A DNA stretch of 6,363 nucleotides from positions 576 through 6,938 of the forward strand of contig DMPF01000136.1 of the NCBI GenBank assembly GCA_003456095.1, read 5' to 3'. Source of the DNA: Bacillota bacterium. GTDB lineage: Bacteria; Bacillota; Dethiobacteria; DTU022; UBA8154. The position numbers were made by a program, and so were the translations under genes. This document shows positions 1 to 6,156 of this stretch, in pieces. Positions within the stretch are counted from its first letter, which is position 1, and every line of letters begins with the position of its first letter. The notes beneath the pieces were generated by a model. The model worked only from the letters and a program-made list of their open reading frames with translations, was not told the origin of the DNA and did no database searches.

Positions 1-1
1 T

Positions 2-34
2 GGCCAGACCTGGATTCAGATTGTGCGTGAATAA
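2..34 (+). CDS. Possible 3' end of an upstream gene (partial)
   Basis: One frame stays open from the window edge and ends at a TAA (32-34) that overlaps the ribosome binding site of the next gene. It reads GQTWIQIVRE followed by stop. A stop codon embedded in the next gene's Shine-Dalgarno sequence is typical of operon junctions, which is the main argument for it. Ten residues are too few to assign a family. Another frame is also open until its stop at 28-30, so this could be non-coding. Confidence 0.3.
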   Translation, partial: GQTWIQIVRE

Positions 35-40
35 GGAGGT
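33..40 (+). promoter_or_regulatory. Ribosome binding site of the histidine kinase
   Basis: AAGGAGGT is a full match to the anti-Shine-Dalgarno sequence and lies 12 bases before the ATG at 53. The spacing is slightly long but fits. It supports the ATG at 53 as the start. Confidence 0.75.
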
Positions 41-52
41 GCGTTATTCGGC

Positions 53-1345
53 ATGAAAAGCAATAAAGCGGCAACGGAGTTGCTAAACTACTGTTTGAGC
101 AAGAAGGATGAAAACAGAGCTTGCCCATTGGTGCTATTAAGCCGCGTAGCATCTGCCATCAGCGGGCTGTCCAACCTGGAGGCGATACTCAGCATCGGGC
201 TTAATACAACACTGGAACTGGTGGACGGGACAGCCGGCGGGATCATGCTGCTCGATGAAGACTCAGGCCTGCTCAGTTACCGGTTGTATCGGGGTTTGTC
301 CGACGAACAGGTGGAGCAGTTGTACCTCAGGCTTGGGGAGGGAATTGCCGGCAAGGTTGCGGAAAGCGGTAAGGTAATTATTGTGGATGACATCTCGTCA
401 GATGCAGATGCCATTAAGACTCACTTTGTCAGCGCACAAGGCTTGAGAACATTTGTCAGTATTCCGCTCCAGGCTAAAGAAAGGGTGCTGGGGGTGATGA
501 ACTGTGCAAGCCAGACGCTACGCCGTTTTACCGAAGCGGACGCCCACTTGCTCCATTCCATCGGCGACCAGCTGGGAATCGCGATTGAGCATACCAGACT
601 TGGTGAACGGCTGAAAAAGAGCCGGGAGAAGTATCGTCTCCTGGCACGGCAGATTATCCTGGCGCAAGAAGAGGAAAGGAAAAGAATTGCCCGGGAGCTC
701 CATGACGAGACCAGTCAGACTCTGGCCGGTCTGGCGTTGAACCTGCAGGCGCTGATTGAGATGGTGGATATGCTTGGCATTAAGAATGAACAATTCAAGA
801 CCATGCTGAAAAAGACCCACGCCTCCACGGTGAGGGTTAATATTGAGGTTAGCCGGCTGATTGCCGATCTGCGACCGGTGCTCCTCGATATTCTGGGACT
901 GGTGCCGGCAATCCGGCAATATGCGGAAACGAGTTTAACACCGCTCGGTATCCGGCCGCATTTTGAATTTGCACTGGAGGAAACTAAAACAATTTTGCAG
1001 CAAGAGGAGGAGGTTGCCCTTTTCCGCTGGCTGCAAAGCGCTATTGGCAATGTTGTTCAGCATGCGCAGGCGAAGCATGTGATTATTTCGCTGCAGTTTG
1101 AGGATGGCAATCTTGTGCTGCGGGTCAGCGACGATGGCAGGGGATTTGATGTGAGCAAGATTCCTGAAACCGGTGAGCGGGGCCGTGGCTACGGCCTCTT
1201 TAATATGCATGAGCGGATGAAACTGATCGGCGCCATATGCTCAGTACACTCAGAGCCACGCAAAGGGACGATGGTTCGGGCTACTATTCCGGTGGGTGAA
1301 CGCTGGAAGAGCAGAAAAGCGGGTGCGCGTTATGCGGAAGATTAA
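53..1345 (+). CDS. Cytoplasmic GAF-domain sensor histidine kinase (HisKA_3, NarX/DegS/NreB class)
   Basis: This is the 430-residue sensor kinase of a two-component system. It should autophosphorylate on histidine and pass the phosphate to the response regulator encoded immediately downstream. Residues about 25-180 form a GAF sensory domain (blocks GEGIAGKVAESGK and SIPLQAKERVLGVMN). A short coiled linker leads to the HisKA_3 dimerisation domain with the motif RIARELHDE, where His217 is the predicted phosphoacceptor. The ATPase domain has an N-box around Asn333 (GNVVQHA), a G1 box DDGRGFD at 360-366 and a G2 box GYGLFNMHER starting at Gly379. No membrane segment or signal peptide is visible, so it should sense a cytoplasmic signal. 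The GAF ligand cannot be read from sequence: redox state, a gas or a small metabolite are all possible. The stop codon overlaps the next gene by 14 bases, implying translational coupling. The start is supported by AAGGAGGT at 33-40. Confidence 0.93.
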   Translation: MKSNKAATELLNYCLSKKDENRACPLVLLSRVASAISGLSNLEAILSIGLNTTLELVDGTAGGIMLLDEDSGLLSYRLYRGLSDEQVEQLYLRLGEGIAGKVAESGKVIIVDDISSDADAIKTHFVSAQGLRTFVSIPLQAKERVLGVMNCASQTLRRFTEADAHLLHSIGDQLGIAIEHTRLGERLKKSREKYRLLARQIILAQEEERKRIARELHDETSQTLAGLALNLQALIEMVDMLGIKNEQFKTMLKKTHASTVRVNIEVSRLIADLRPVLLDILGLVPAIRQYAETSLTPLGIRPHFEFALEETKTILQQEEEVALFRWLQSAIGNVVQHAQAKHVIISLQFEDGNLVLRVSDDGRGFDVSKIPETGERGRGYGLFNMHERMKLIGAICSVHSEPRKGTMVRATIPVGERWKSRKAGARYAED

Positions 1346-1985
1346 GGTTTTGGTTGTGGATGACCACACCATCGTGCGTGAGGGCGTCTGTGCCTTACTT
1401 GGACTATCTCCGGAGATGGAAGTGGTGGGCGAGGCCAGCAATGGTGCGGAAGCGCTGGAGATGACCAGGAAGTTGAAGCCGGATGTGGTGCTGATGGATA
1501 TTGCCATGCCGGTAATGGACGGACTGGAGGCGACACGGCGATTGACTCGGGAGTTTCCGGATAGCAAGGTGCTGGCGTTGACACAGTATGACGACCGGGA
1601 ATATGTTTTTAAAATTATCGAGGCAGGCGCGCGCGGCTTTATTAGCAAAACTGTGGCTTCCTCCGACCTTGTGGCCGGCATTCGCTCAGTTAGCCGTGGT
1701 GAGTCCTTTTTATCGCCTGTCGTGGCAAAGTTTCTGGTGGAGAATTTTCAGCGGGAGATAACCGGCAAGAGAAACCTTGACCCCTATGAGCAGTTGACAG
1801 ACCGGGAAAGGGAAATTCTCAAACTGCTGGCAGAAGGCTATACGACAAAGGAAATCGCCAAAATGCTGATCGTCAGCCCTAAAACGGTGGAAGGACACAA
1901 AGCGCGCCTGATGGCCAAACTTGATCTGCATAACCGCATTGACCTGGTAAAGTATGCTGTCCGTAAAGGGATTATTGTACTTTAA
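1332..1985 (+). CDS. NarL/FixJ-family response regulator (REC-LuxR HTH)
   Basis: A 217-residue DNA-binding response regulator, almost certainly the partner of the overlapping histidine kinase. The receiver domain (1 to about 120) has the acidic pair Asp10-Asp11, phosphoacceptor Asp56 in VVLMDIAMP, switch Thr84 and Lys106, so it looks fully active. After a linker comes a LuxR/GerE helix-turn-helix (about 152-217) with LTDREREILKLLAEGYTTKEIA and the recognition-helix region VSPKTVEGHKARLMAKL. I chose the ATG at 1332 because MRKIKVLVVDDH begins exactly where the family does. An in-frame GTG at 1296 would add 12 unusual residues and a 50-base overlap. No strong Shine-Dalgarno precedes 1332, so translation probably depends on ribosomes finishing the kinase gene. 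Its likely target is the dyad-bearing promoter just downstream (inference from position). Confidence 0.93.
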   Translation: MRKIKVLVVDDHTIVREGVCALLGLSPEMEVVGEASNGAEALEMTRKLKPDVVLMDIAMPVMDGLEATRRLTREFPDSKVLALTQYDDREYVFKIIEAGARGFISKTVASSDLVAGIRSVSRGESFLSPVVAKFLVENFQREITGKRNLDPYEQLTDREREILKLLAEGYTTKEIAKMLIVSPKTVEGHKARLMAKLDLHNRIDLVKYAVRKGIIVL

Positions 1986-2040
1986 CGGTCGAATACGGAG
2001 CAAAGATCGAGGAAAAAAAGAGTAAACTGCGCAGATATTT

Positions 2041-2078
2041 AGGGGAAATTTCCCTCACTTATCAGGGGAAATGCCTCT
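2041..2078 (+). promoter_or_regulatory. Tandem dyad operator, candidate binding sites for the NarL-type regulator
   Basis: AGGGGAAAT occurs at 2041-2049 and again at 2064-2072, exactly 23 bases apart, or about two helical turns. The first copy lies in a perfect 12-bp palindrome, GGGAAATTTCCC (2043-2054). It can also be read as a 7-2-7 inverted repeat (AGGGGAA, AT, TTCCCTC). The second copy lies in a weaker dyad, AGGGG-N5-CCTCT (2064-2078). Paired inverted heptamers or G-run dyads are typical targets of NarL/FixJ-family dimers. Assignment to the adjacent regulator is inference. Confidence 0.55.
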
Positions 2079-2100
2079 ATCTTAATTTTCAGTATATTCA

Positions 2101-2106
2101 TATAAT
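2101..2106 (+). promoter_or_regulatory. Candidate -10 box of the REC-REC/redox operon
   Basis: TATAAT is a perfect -10 match in an AT-rich stretch, 47 bases before the ATG at 2153, and predicts a transcript start near 2113. The hexamer 17 bases upstream (2078-2083, TATCTT) is a poor -35 and there is no TG extension, so the promoter is expected to need an activator. The dyads upstream are positioned to recruit one. An overlapping TATATT at 2093-2098 is an alternative but has no -35 either. Confidence 0.5.
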
Positions 2107-2120
2107 ATAGTTAAATGCTG

Positions 2121-2134
2121 CCGGCGTTTGCCGG
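2121..2134 (+). other. Small leader hairpin upstream of the REC-REC ribosome binding site
   Basis: CCGGC-GTTT-GCCGG can fold into a 5-bp all-GC stem with a 4-base loop. It sits about 8 bases from the predicted transcript start and 3 bases before the purine-rich ribosome binding site (2137-2149, AAAGGAGAGGTGG). There is no following T-run, so it is not a terminator. It may simply protect the 5' end of the messenger RNA. Confidence 0.3.
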
Positions 2135-2152
2135 AGAAAGGAGAGGTGGAAA

Positions 2153-2956
2153 ATGGAAAAGAGGCTATTGGTTTTGATTGTTGATGATGATGCTGATTTC
2201 TCGCAAAAGCTGGGTGGTGAACTAAAGGCCAAATATGAAATGGTGTTAGTTACGGATAGAATCCAGGCACAAAAAGCGGCCATGGCCGAGAGGCCGGATC
2301 TGGTTGTCCTGGGGACGATCAAGCCGCGGGGTGATGCGTTTTTGCTGCACAGGTGGTTCAAAAAGCTATCATTGTTCTCCAATATTCCCCATATCGTGGT
2401 TGATGCCCCGAGGGAAAAACAACTGACCGCAGGCTGGAGAAATGACGAGGGGCTGCGCATGGAGGCCGAAGAGTACTTCCAGAGGCCGGTGGAGATCTCT
2501 GCCCTGGTACACTTTATTGACAAATTTATGGATGCGGAGACGCGCACGATCAAGGTGCTGGTGGCGGATGATCATACAGTGGTGCGGGAAGGGATCAGCG
2601 CGCTGTTGAATTTGCAAAAGGACATTCATATTGTCGGTGAAGCCGTCGATGGCCGGGATGCGGTGGAAAAAACGCTTAAGCTGTATCCCGATGTGGTCCT
2701 GATGGATATCGTCATGCCGGGCACGAACGGTCTGGAGGCGACCCGGGAGATTCACCGGGAGTGCAGGGAGAAAGTTAAAGTGCTGGTACTCAGTCAGTAT
2801 GATGATGAGGAAAATATCCGTGCCAGCTGTGAAGCGGGAGCTTACGGATTCATCCCCAAGAAAAGTGTCAGTTCGCAGCTGTTGGCCGCAATTCGTGCTG
2901 TAAGCCGGGGAGAGCGCATGAACGGGACATCCATGCACAATCAGCTGACCGCGTAA
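2153..2956 (+). CDS. Double-receiver protein: degenerate REC plus intact REC, no output domain
   Basis: A 267-residue two-domain receiver protein without a DNA-binding or enzymatic output. The first REC (about 4-124) keeps the acidic cluster Asp11-Asp13. However, it has Gly54 where the phosphoacceptor Asp belongs (LVVLGTIKP instead of LVLLDIMMP), Asp84 near the Thr/Ser switch position, and Arg111 for the conserved Lys, so it should not be phosphorylated. The second REC (about 132-252) is canonical: Asp139-Asp140, acceptor Asp185 in VVLMDIVMP, Ser214 and Lys236. It is closely similar to the receiver of the NarL-type regulator upstream, sharing VVLMDI-MP, GLEATR, QYDD and SRGE, but the chain ends about 13 residues after AVSRGE, where a LuxR HTH would follow. 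A strong ribosome binding site (within 2137-2149) supports the ATG at 2153. It heads the operon with the redox genes. Likely roles are a phosphate sink, a competitor for the kinase, or a protein-protein switch; the choice among these is inference. Confidence 0.9.
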   Translation: MEKRLLVLIVDDDADFSQKLGGELKAKYEMVLVTDRIQAQKAAMAERPDLVVLGTIKPRGDAFLLHRWFKKLSLFSNIPHIVVDAPREKQLTAGWRNDEGLRMEAEEYFQRPVEISALVHFIDKFMDAETRTIKVLVADDHTVVREGISALLNLQKDIHIVGEAVDGRDAVEKTLKLYPDVVLMDIVMPGTNGLEATREIHRECREKVKVLVLSQYDDEENIRASCEAGAYGFIPKKSVSSQLLAAIRAVSRGERMNGTSMHNQLTA

Positions 2957-2966
2957 TTTCGTCGCG

Positions 2967-2978
2967 TTCCAATTGGAA
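2967..2978. repeat. Perfect 12-bp palindrome TTCCAATTGGAA
   Basis: It lies in the 40-base gap between the double-receiver gene and the large redox gene, and its right arm overlaps the ribosome binding site AAGGAGGT (2977-2984). With no loop it is a poor RNA hairpin, so if functional it would more likely bind a dimeric protein. It may be chance. Confidence 0.35.
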
Positions 2979-2984
2979 GGAGGT
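2977..2984 (+). promoter_or_regulatory. Ribosome binding site that fixes the start of the FdhA/NuoG-like gene
   Basis: AAGGAGGT lies 12 bases before the GTG at 2997, the same spacing as for the histidine kinase gene. A longer reading from a TTG at 2973 would place this site inside the coding region and leave that TTG without one, so GTG 2997 is preferred. Confidence 0.75.
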
Positions 2985-2996
2985 CATTTAAGTTCA

Positions 2997-5663
2997 GTGC
3001 AACAGGTGACCATCACTTTAAACAAACGTGAGATCAGCGGCCAGGCGGGAATGACTGTGCTTAATCTGGCACTGGAGGCGGGGGTCGAGATACCCACCCT
3101 TTGTAATGACCCCCACCTCACCCCTGCGGGGGCATGTCGTCTTTGTCTGGTGGAGGATGAAAAAAGCGGCGCTTTGTTGGTGTCCTGTGTGACGCCTATT
3201 TCTCCCGGCATGAAGATCAATACGGACTCGCCACGGGTTGTTGCACACCGCAGGACAATTGTTAAACTGATGTTGGCCAGCCACTCCGATTCCTGTGTTG
3301 TCTGCGATAAAGGAAACCGCTGCCGGCTGCGGCAATTTGCGGCAGATCTGGGGATAGGCCGTATTGAGCTGGAGAGGATACCCCAGCCGGCGTTAATCAG
3401 GGAGGCCAACCCGTATATCACAAGGGATTTAAGCAAGTGCATCCTGTGCGCCAGGTGTATCAGGGCCTGCCAGGAACTGGTTGTCGAAGGGGTAGTGGAT
3501 TATTACCGCAGGGGGTTTAAGACCCAGCCGGCCACCCTTGGGGATAACCCTCTGGAAAAAACGGATTGCACCTTTTGCGGTACCTGTGTGGCTGTCTGCC
3601 CCACGGGTGCGCTGATGGAAAAAGATAGTGCCTATCAGGGCACAACTAAGACCGCGGTGATGACGACCTGTCCTTTTTGCGGCTGCGGCTGCGCTGTCCG
3701 CCTGGAGATTAAAGGCGGCAAAGCAGTGCGTGCATTGCCAGGGAAAAACAGGATGTCCAGCCGCGGTGCCCTTTGTGTACGGGGAAGCTACGGCGAGGAC
3801 TTCACCCACAGCAAGGAAAGGTTGCTGAGGCCCTTGCTCAGGGATGAAGGCGGCTTCAGGGAGGTGTCCTGGGATGAAGCCCTGGCGGCTGCGGCGGCGG
3901 GGCTGCAACAAGTAAAGGATAGCTTTGGCGCCGGCAGCCTGGCCGTATTTGGTTCACCAAAATGTAGCAATGAAGAGAATTATCTCCTGCAGATGTTCGC
4001 GCGTACGGTGTTGGGGACCAATAATATTGACAATAGCGCCAACCTTTATAATGCCGCCACCCGGGAGGGGCTGGGCGCGTCGGTGGGTTTCCCGGGCACA
4101 ACCAATCATCTCAGCGCCCTTGAACAAGCCAACGTAATCATGATTGCGGGCACCGATCCTGCAGTTTCCGCGCCACAGGTCGCTTATACGATCAAGCGGG
4201 CGGTTAAATTTAAACAAACCAGGCTGATTGTCATTGATCCGAGGCGCACTAAACTGGCGAGCTTTGCCCAGCTATGGCTGCGCCCGAAGTTCGGCACGGA
4301 TCCGGTTCTGCTCAACGCCATAGCCAGGAGCATTATCGAAGGAGGTTTGCTGGATACGGAATTTGTGGTCAGAAAGACAGATAACTTTGAGGCGATGCAC
4401 AAGGCGCTGGAGAAATATACGCCCGAATACGCGGAAAGCATAACCGGTGTTTCCCGGGAAGAGATAGACAAAGCGGCGCGTCTTTACGCGGCAGCGGCAA
4501 CGTCGGTGATCATTTTTGGCACAGGGATTACCAAGCAGAGCAGGGGGGCGGATAGTGTCAAGGCGCTGGCAAATCTGGCGCTGCTGACGGCGAATATCTG
4601 GTGCAGGGGTTGCGGCATTTATGCCATGCAAAAAGACAGCAACGCCCAGGGAGCTTGCGATATGGGGGCCATCCCTGATTTCCTTCCCGGTTACCAGCAT
4701 ATCTTCAATTATCACATCAGAAAAAAATTTGAGCGGCACTGGCAAAAAAGCTTGCCCAGCAAACAGGGTATATCCGCGGCCGATATGTTTTTAGGTGCTG
4801 GAAAAGACGGTAAAATCAGGGGAATGTATGTCGTCGGTGAGAACCCGGCTGCAAGCTGGGCGCAGACGGATCTGGTAAGGAATGCTTTATCATCTCTTGA
4901 ATTTCTTGTTGTCCAGGATCTGTTTCTCAGCGAGACGGCGAAGCTGGCCCATGTAGTTTTGCCGGCAGCCAGTTTTGCCGAGAAGGATGGGACCTTCACT
5001 AACTTCGAGGGCCGGATTGGGCACCTGCGGCGGGCGGTGAGACCGGCCGGAGAAAGCCTCCCCGATTGGCAGATTATCCTCAGACTGGCTGGTCAGCTGG
5101 GACAGCCGCTGCCTTTTGCTGATTTGCAGCAGGTGATGGATGATATTGAGGAGTTTATCCCTCTGTATGAGGGCTATTGCCATGAAGATGGCAGGTTTGA
5201 TGATGATTGGAGCTTCTGGGAGCAACGGCGTGACAGCTGCCGGCAATCCTTAAGCGGATTTGCCCGTTTTTCCGCGGTTGGCTTTGAGCCGGAAGCGGCA
5301 AGCGGGGATTACCCGTACACACTTGTTTTGCAGTCGTCCCTGCCCCATTTCGGCAGCGGAGCACGAACAGGCAAGGTTTCGCGCCTGCGGCGCTTTTTGA
5401 CGGAGCCGCACCTTTTAGTAAATCCTGGGGATGCGGAAAAGCTCGGATTGACGGCGGGCGCACGGGTCAGGATCGTTTCACCCGCAGCCGCGCTGAGCGC
5501 AGTACTGAAAACTGATGCAGATCTTCCCACGGGAACGGTTTCTCTGCCGGCCTCTTTCCCGGAGGCAAACAGGCTGTTTTGCCTTGAAAAAAAACCGGGA
5601 GCCGGCAGGGCTTCGCTTAATGTATGCTATGTCAGAATAGAAAGGATCGAGCATAATGTGTAA
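2997..5663 (+). CDS. FdhA/NuoG-like molybdopterin oxidoreductase subunit with altered active site
   Basis: This 888-residue protein matches the layout and length of NAD-linked formate dehydrogenase alpha subunits. The N-terminal [2Fe-2S] domain has Cys36, 47, 50 and 64. The His/Cys [4Fe-4S] site has His96, Cys100, 103 and 109. Two ferredoxin [4Fe-4S] motifs follow (Cys148-151-154-158 and Cys191-194-197-201). The molybdopterin domain has its own [4Fe-4S] (Cys225, 228, 232, 260) and a C-terminal dinucleotide-binding domain (about 780-870, LLVNPGDAEKLGL). Alignment from memory with E. coli FdhF is strong (GTNNID, ITGVS, QGACDMGA-PD-PGYQ). However, FdhF Sec140-His141 correspond to Tyr351-Asn352 (codons 4047-4052) and Arg333 to Gln545 (4629-4631). 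All three formate-oxidising residues are thus lost; the tyrosine codon is TAT, so no selenocysteine is possible. I read it as an electron-transfer scaffold like complex I NuoG, or an enzyme with another substrate. An automated label of formate dehydrogenase would be misleading. It overlaps the NuoE gene by 8 bases and is presumably cytosolic, with no signal peptide visible. Confidence 0.88.
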   Translation: MQQVTITLNKREISGQAGMTVLNLALEAGVEIPTLCNDPHLTPAGACRLCLVEDEKSGALLVSCVTPISPGMKINTDSPRVVAHRRTIVKLMLASHSDSCVVCDKGNRCRLRQFAADLGIGRIELERIPQPALIREANPYITRDLSKCILCARCIRACQELVVEGVVDYYRRGFKTQPATLGDNPLEKTDCTFCGTCVAVCPTGALMEKDSAYQGTTKTAVMTTCPFCGCGCAVRLEIKGGKAVRALPGKNRMSSRGALCVRGSYGEDFTHSKERLLRPLLRDEGGFREVSWDEALAAAAAGLQQVKDSFGAGSLAVFGSPKCSNEENYLLQMFARTVLGTNNIDNSANLYNAATREGLGASVGFPGTTNHLSALEQANVIMIAGTDPAVSAPQVAYTIKRAVKFKQTRLIVIDPRRTKLASFAQLWLRPKFGTDPVLLNAIARSIIEGGLLDTEFVVRKTDNFEAMHKALEKYTPEYAESITGVSREEIDKAARLYAAAATSVIIFGTGITKQSRGADSVKALANLALLTANIWCRGCGIYAMQKDSNAQGACDMGAIPDFLPGYQHIFNYHIRKKFERHWQKSLPSKQGISAADMFLGAGKDGKIRGMYVVGENPAASWAQTDLVRNALSSLEFLVVQDLFLSETAKLAHVVLPAASFAEKDGTFTNFEGRIGHLRRAVRPAGESLPDWQIILRLAGQLGQPLPFADLQQVMDDIEEFIPLYEGYCHEDGRFDDDWSFWEQRRDSCRQSLSGFARFSAVGFEPEAASGDYPYTLVLQSSLPHFGSGARTGKVSRLRRFLTEPHLLVNPGDAEKLGLTAGARVRIVSPAAALSAVLKTDADLPTGTVSLPASFPEANRLFCLEKKPGAGRASLNVCYVRIERIEHNV

Positions 5664-6156
5664 TGTGGATGCCAAAGATTCTTCCAGGATAGACATGGGC
5701 CGTGTCCGTGAAATCGTCGGCGAATACAGCGAGAATAGATGGCCCTTGATTCCGCTGGTGCAGAAACTTCAGGATGAGATGGGCTACATCCCACCGGAAT
5801 CCATACCGGTGATTGCCGGAGCCCTGGGCCTTTTCCCCAGCGAGGTGCAGGGCGTTATTTCTTTTTACACCCAACTTTATAACGAGCCCCGTGGCAAAAA
5901 CGTGGTCAGAGTATGCCGTGGCACTGCCTGTCATGTTCGCGGCGGCAAGACCATACTGAAACTGGTGAAGCAAGAGCTTGGCATCGAGGAGGGCGAGACC
6001 ACCGAGGATATGGAGTATACGCTGGAAACCGTGGCCTGTATCGGTGTCTGCGCGCTTGCGCCCACCATGGTTGTGAGCAACCGTGTTTATGGCAATATGA
6101 ACCCCAAAAGGTTGAGACAACTGTTTAAAAAGGACGGGAATCGCCATGACGGCTAG
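5656..6156 (+). CDS. nuoE: NuoE-type [2Fe-2S] subunit (thioredoxin-like ferredoxin)
   Basis: A 166-residue member of the complex I 24-kDa family, also found as HydC/HylC and as the gamma-type subunit of NAD-linked hydrogenases and formate dehydrogenases. It carries one [2Fe-2S] cluster and sits against the flavin subunit. After the N-terminal helical bundle (about 14-75, with GYIPPESIPVIAGALG and VQGVISFYTQLY), the thioredoxin-like domain has ligands Cys87 and Cys92 (CRGTAC) and Cys128 and Cys132 (CIGVC), all four in place. The ATG at 5656 overlaps the end of the large-subunit gene by 8 bases and is preceded by AAAGGA (5641-5646) at 9-base spacing. A second in-frame ATG at 5695 lacks such a site. 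The stop overlaps the NuoF-like gene by 11 bases. The gene order, large subunit then NuoE then NuoF, indicates one soluble trimeric or larger NAD(P)-linked complex. Confidence 0.94.
   Translation: MCNVDAKDSSRIDMGRVREIVGEYSENRWPLIPLVQKLQDEMGYIPPESIPVIAGALGLFPSEVQGVISFYTQLYNEPRGKNVVRVCRGTACHVRGGKTILKLVKQELGIEEGETTEDMEYTLETVACIGVCALAPTMVVSNRVYGNMNPKRLRQLFKKDGNRHDG

Noticed and set aside
1296..1331. Longer start of the NarL-type regulator at GTG 1296
   Set aside because: It adds 12 residues ahead of the conserved first strand and a 50-base overlap. ATG 1332 starts where the family normally starts.
2041..2055. GGGAAATTTCCC as a terminator stem for the two-component genes
   Set aside because: The palindrome has no loop and no following T-run. 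A protein-binding site fits better, and I see no convincing terminator in the 1986-2152 gap.
2369..2938. Long open frame on the minus strand opposite the double-receiver gene (189 codons)
   Set aside because: It is antisense to a gene with clear receiver motifs, shows no recognisable domain and has no convincing start site. The other minus-strand frames across the window are rejected for the same reason.
2973..2996. Longer start of the FdhA/NuoG-like gene at TTG 2973
   Set aside because: The reading would translate through its own AAGGAGGT site and add eight residues before the ferredoxin fold. GTG 2997 has that site at workable spacing.
4047..4049. Possible selenocysteine codon at the active site of the FdhA-like gene
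   Set aside because: The codon at the Sec position is TAT (Tyr), not TGA, and the frame contains no internal TGA, so no selenocysteine insertion is involved.
5913..6128. Plus-strand open frame inside the NuoE gene
   Set aside because: It is out of frame with the conserved [2Fe-2S] protein and its cysteines follow no motif of their own. It is a shadow of the NuoE frame.
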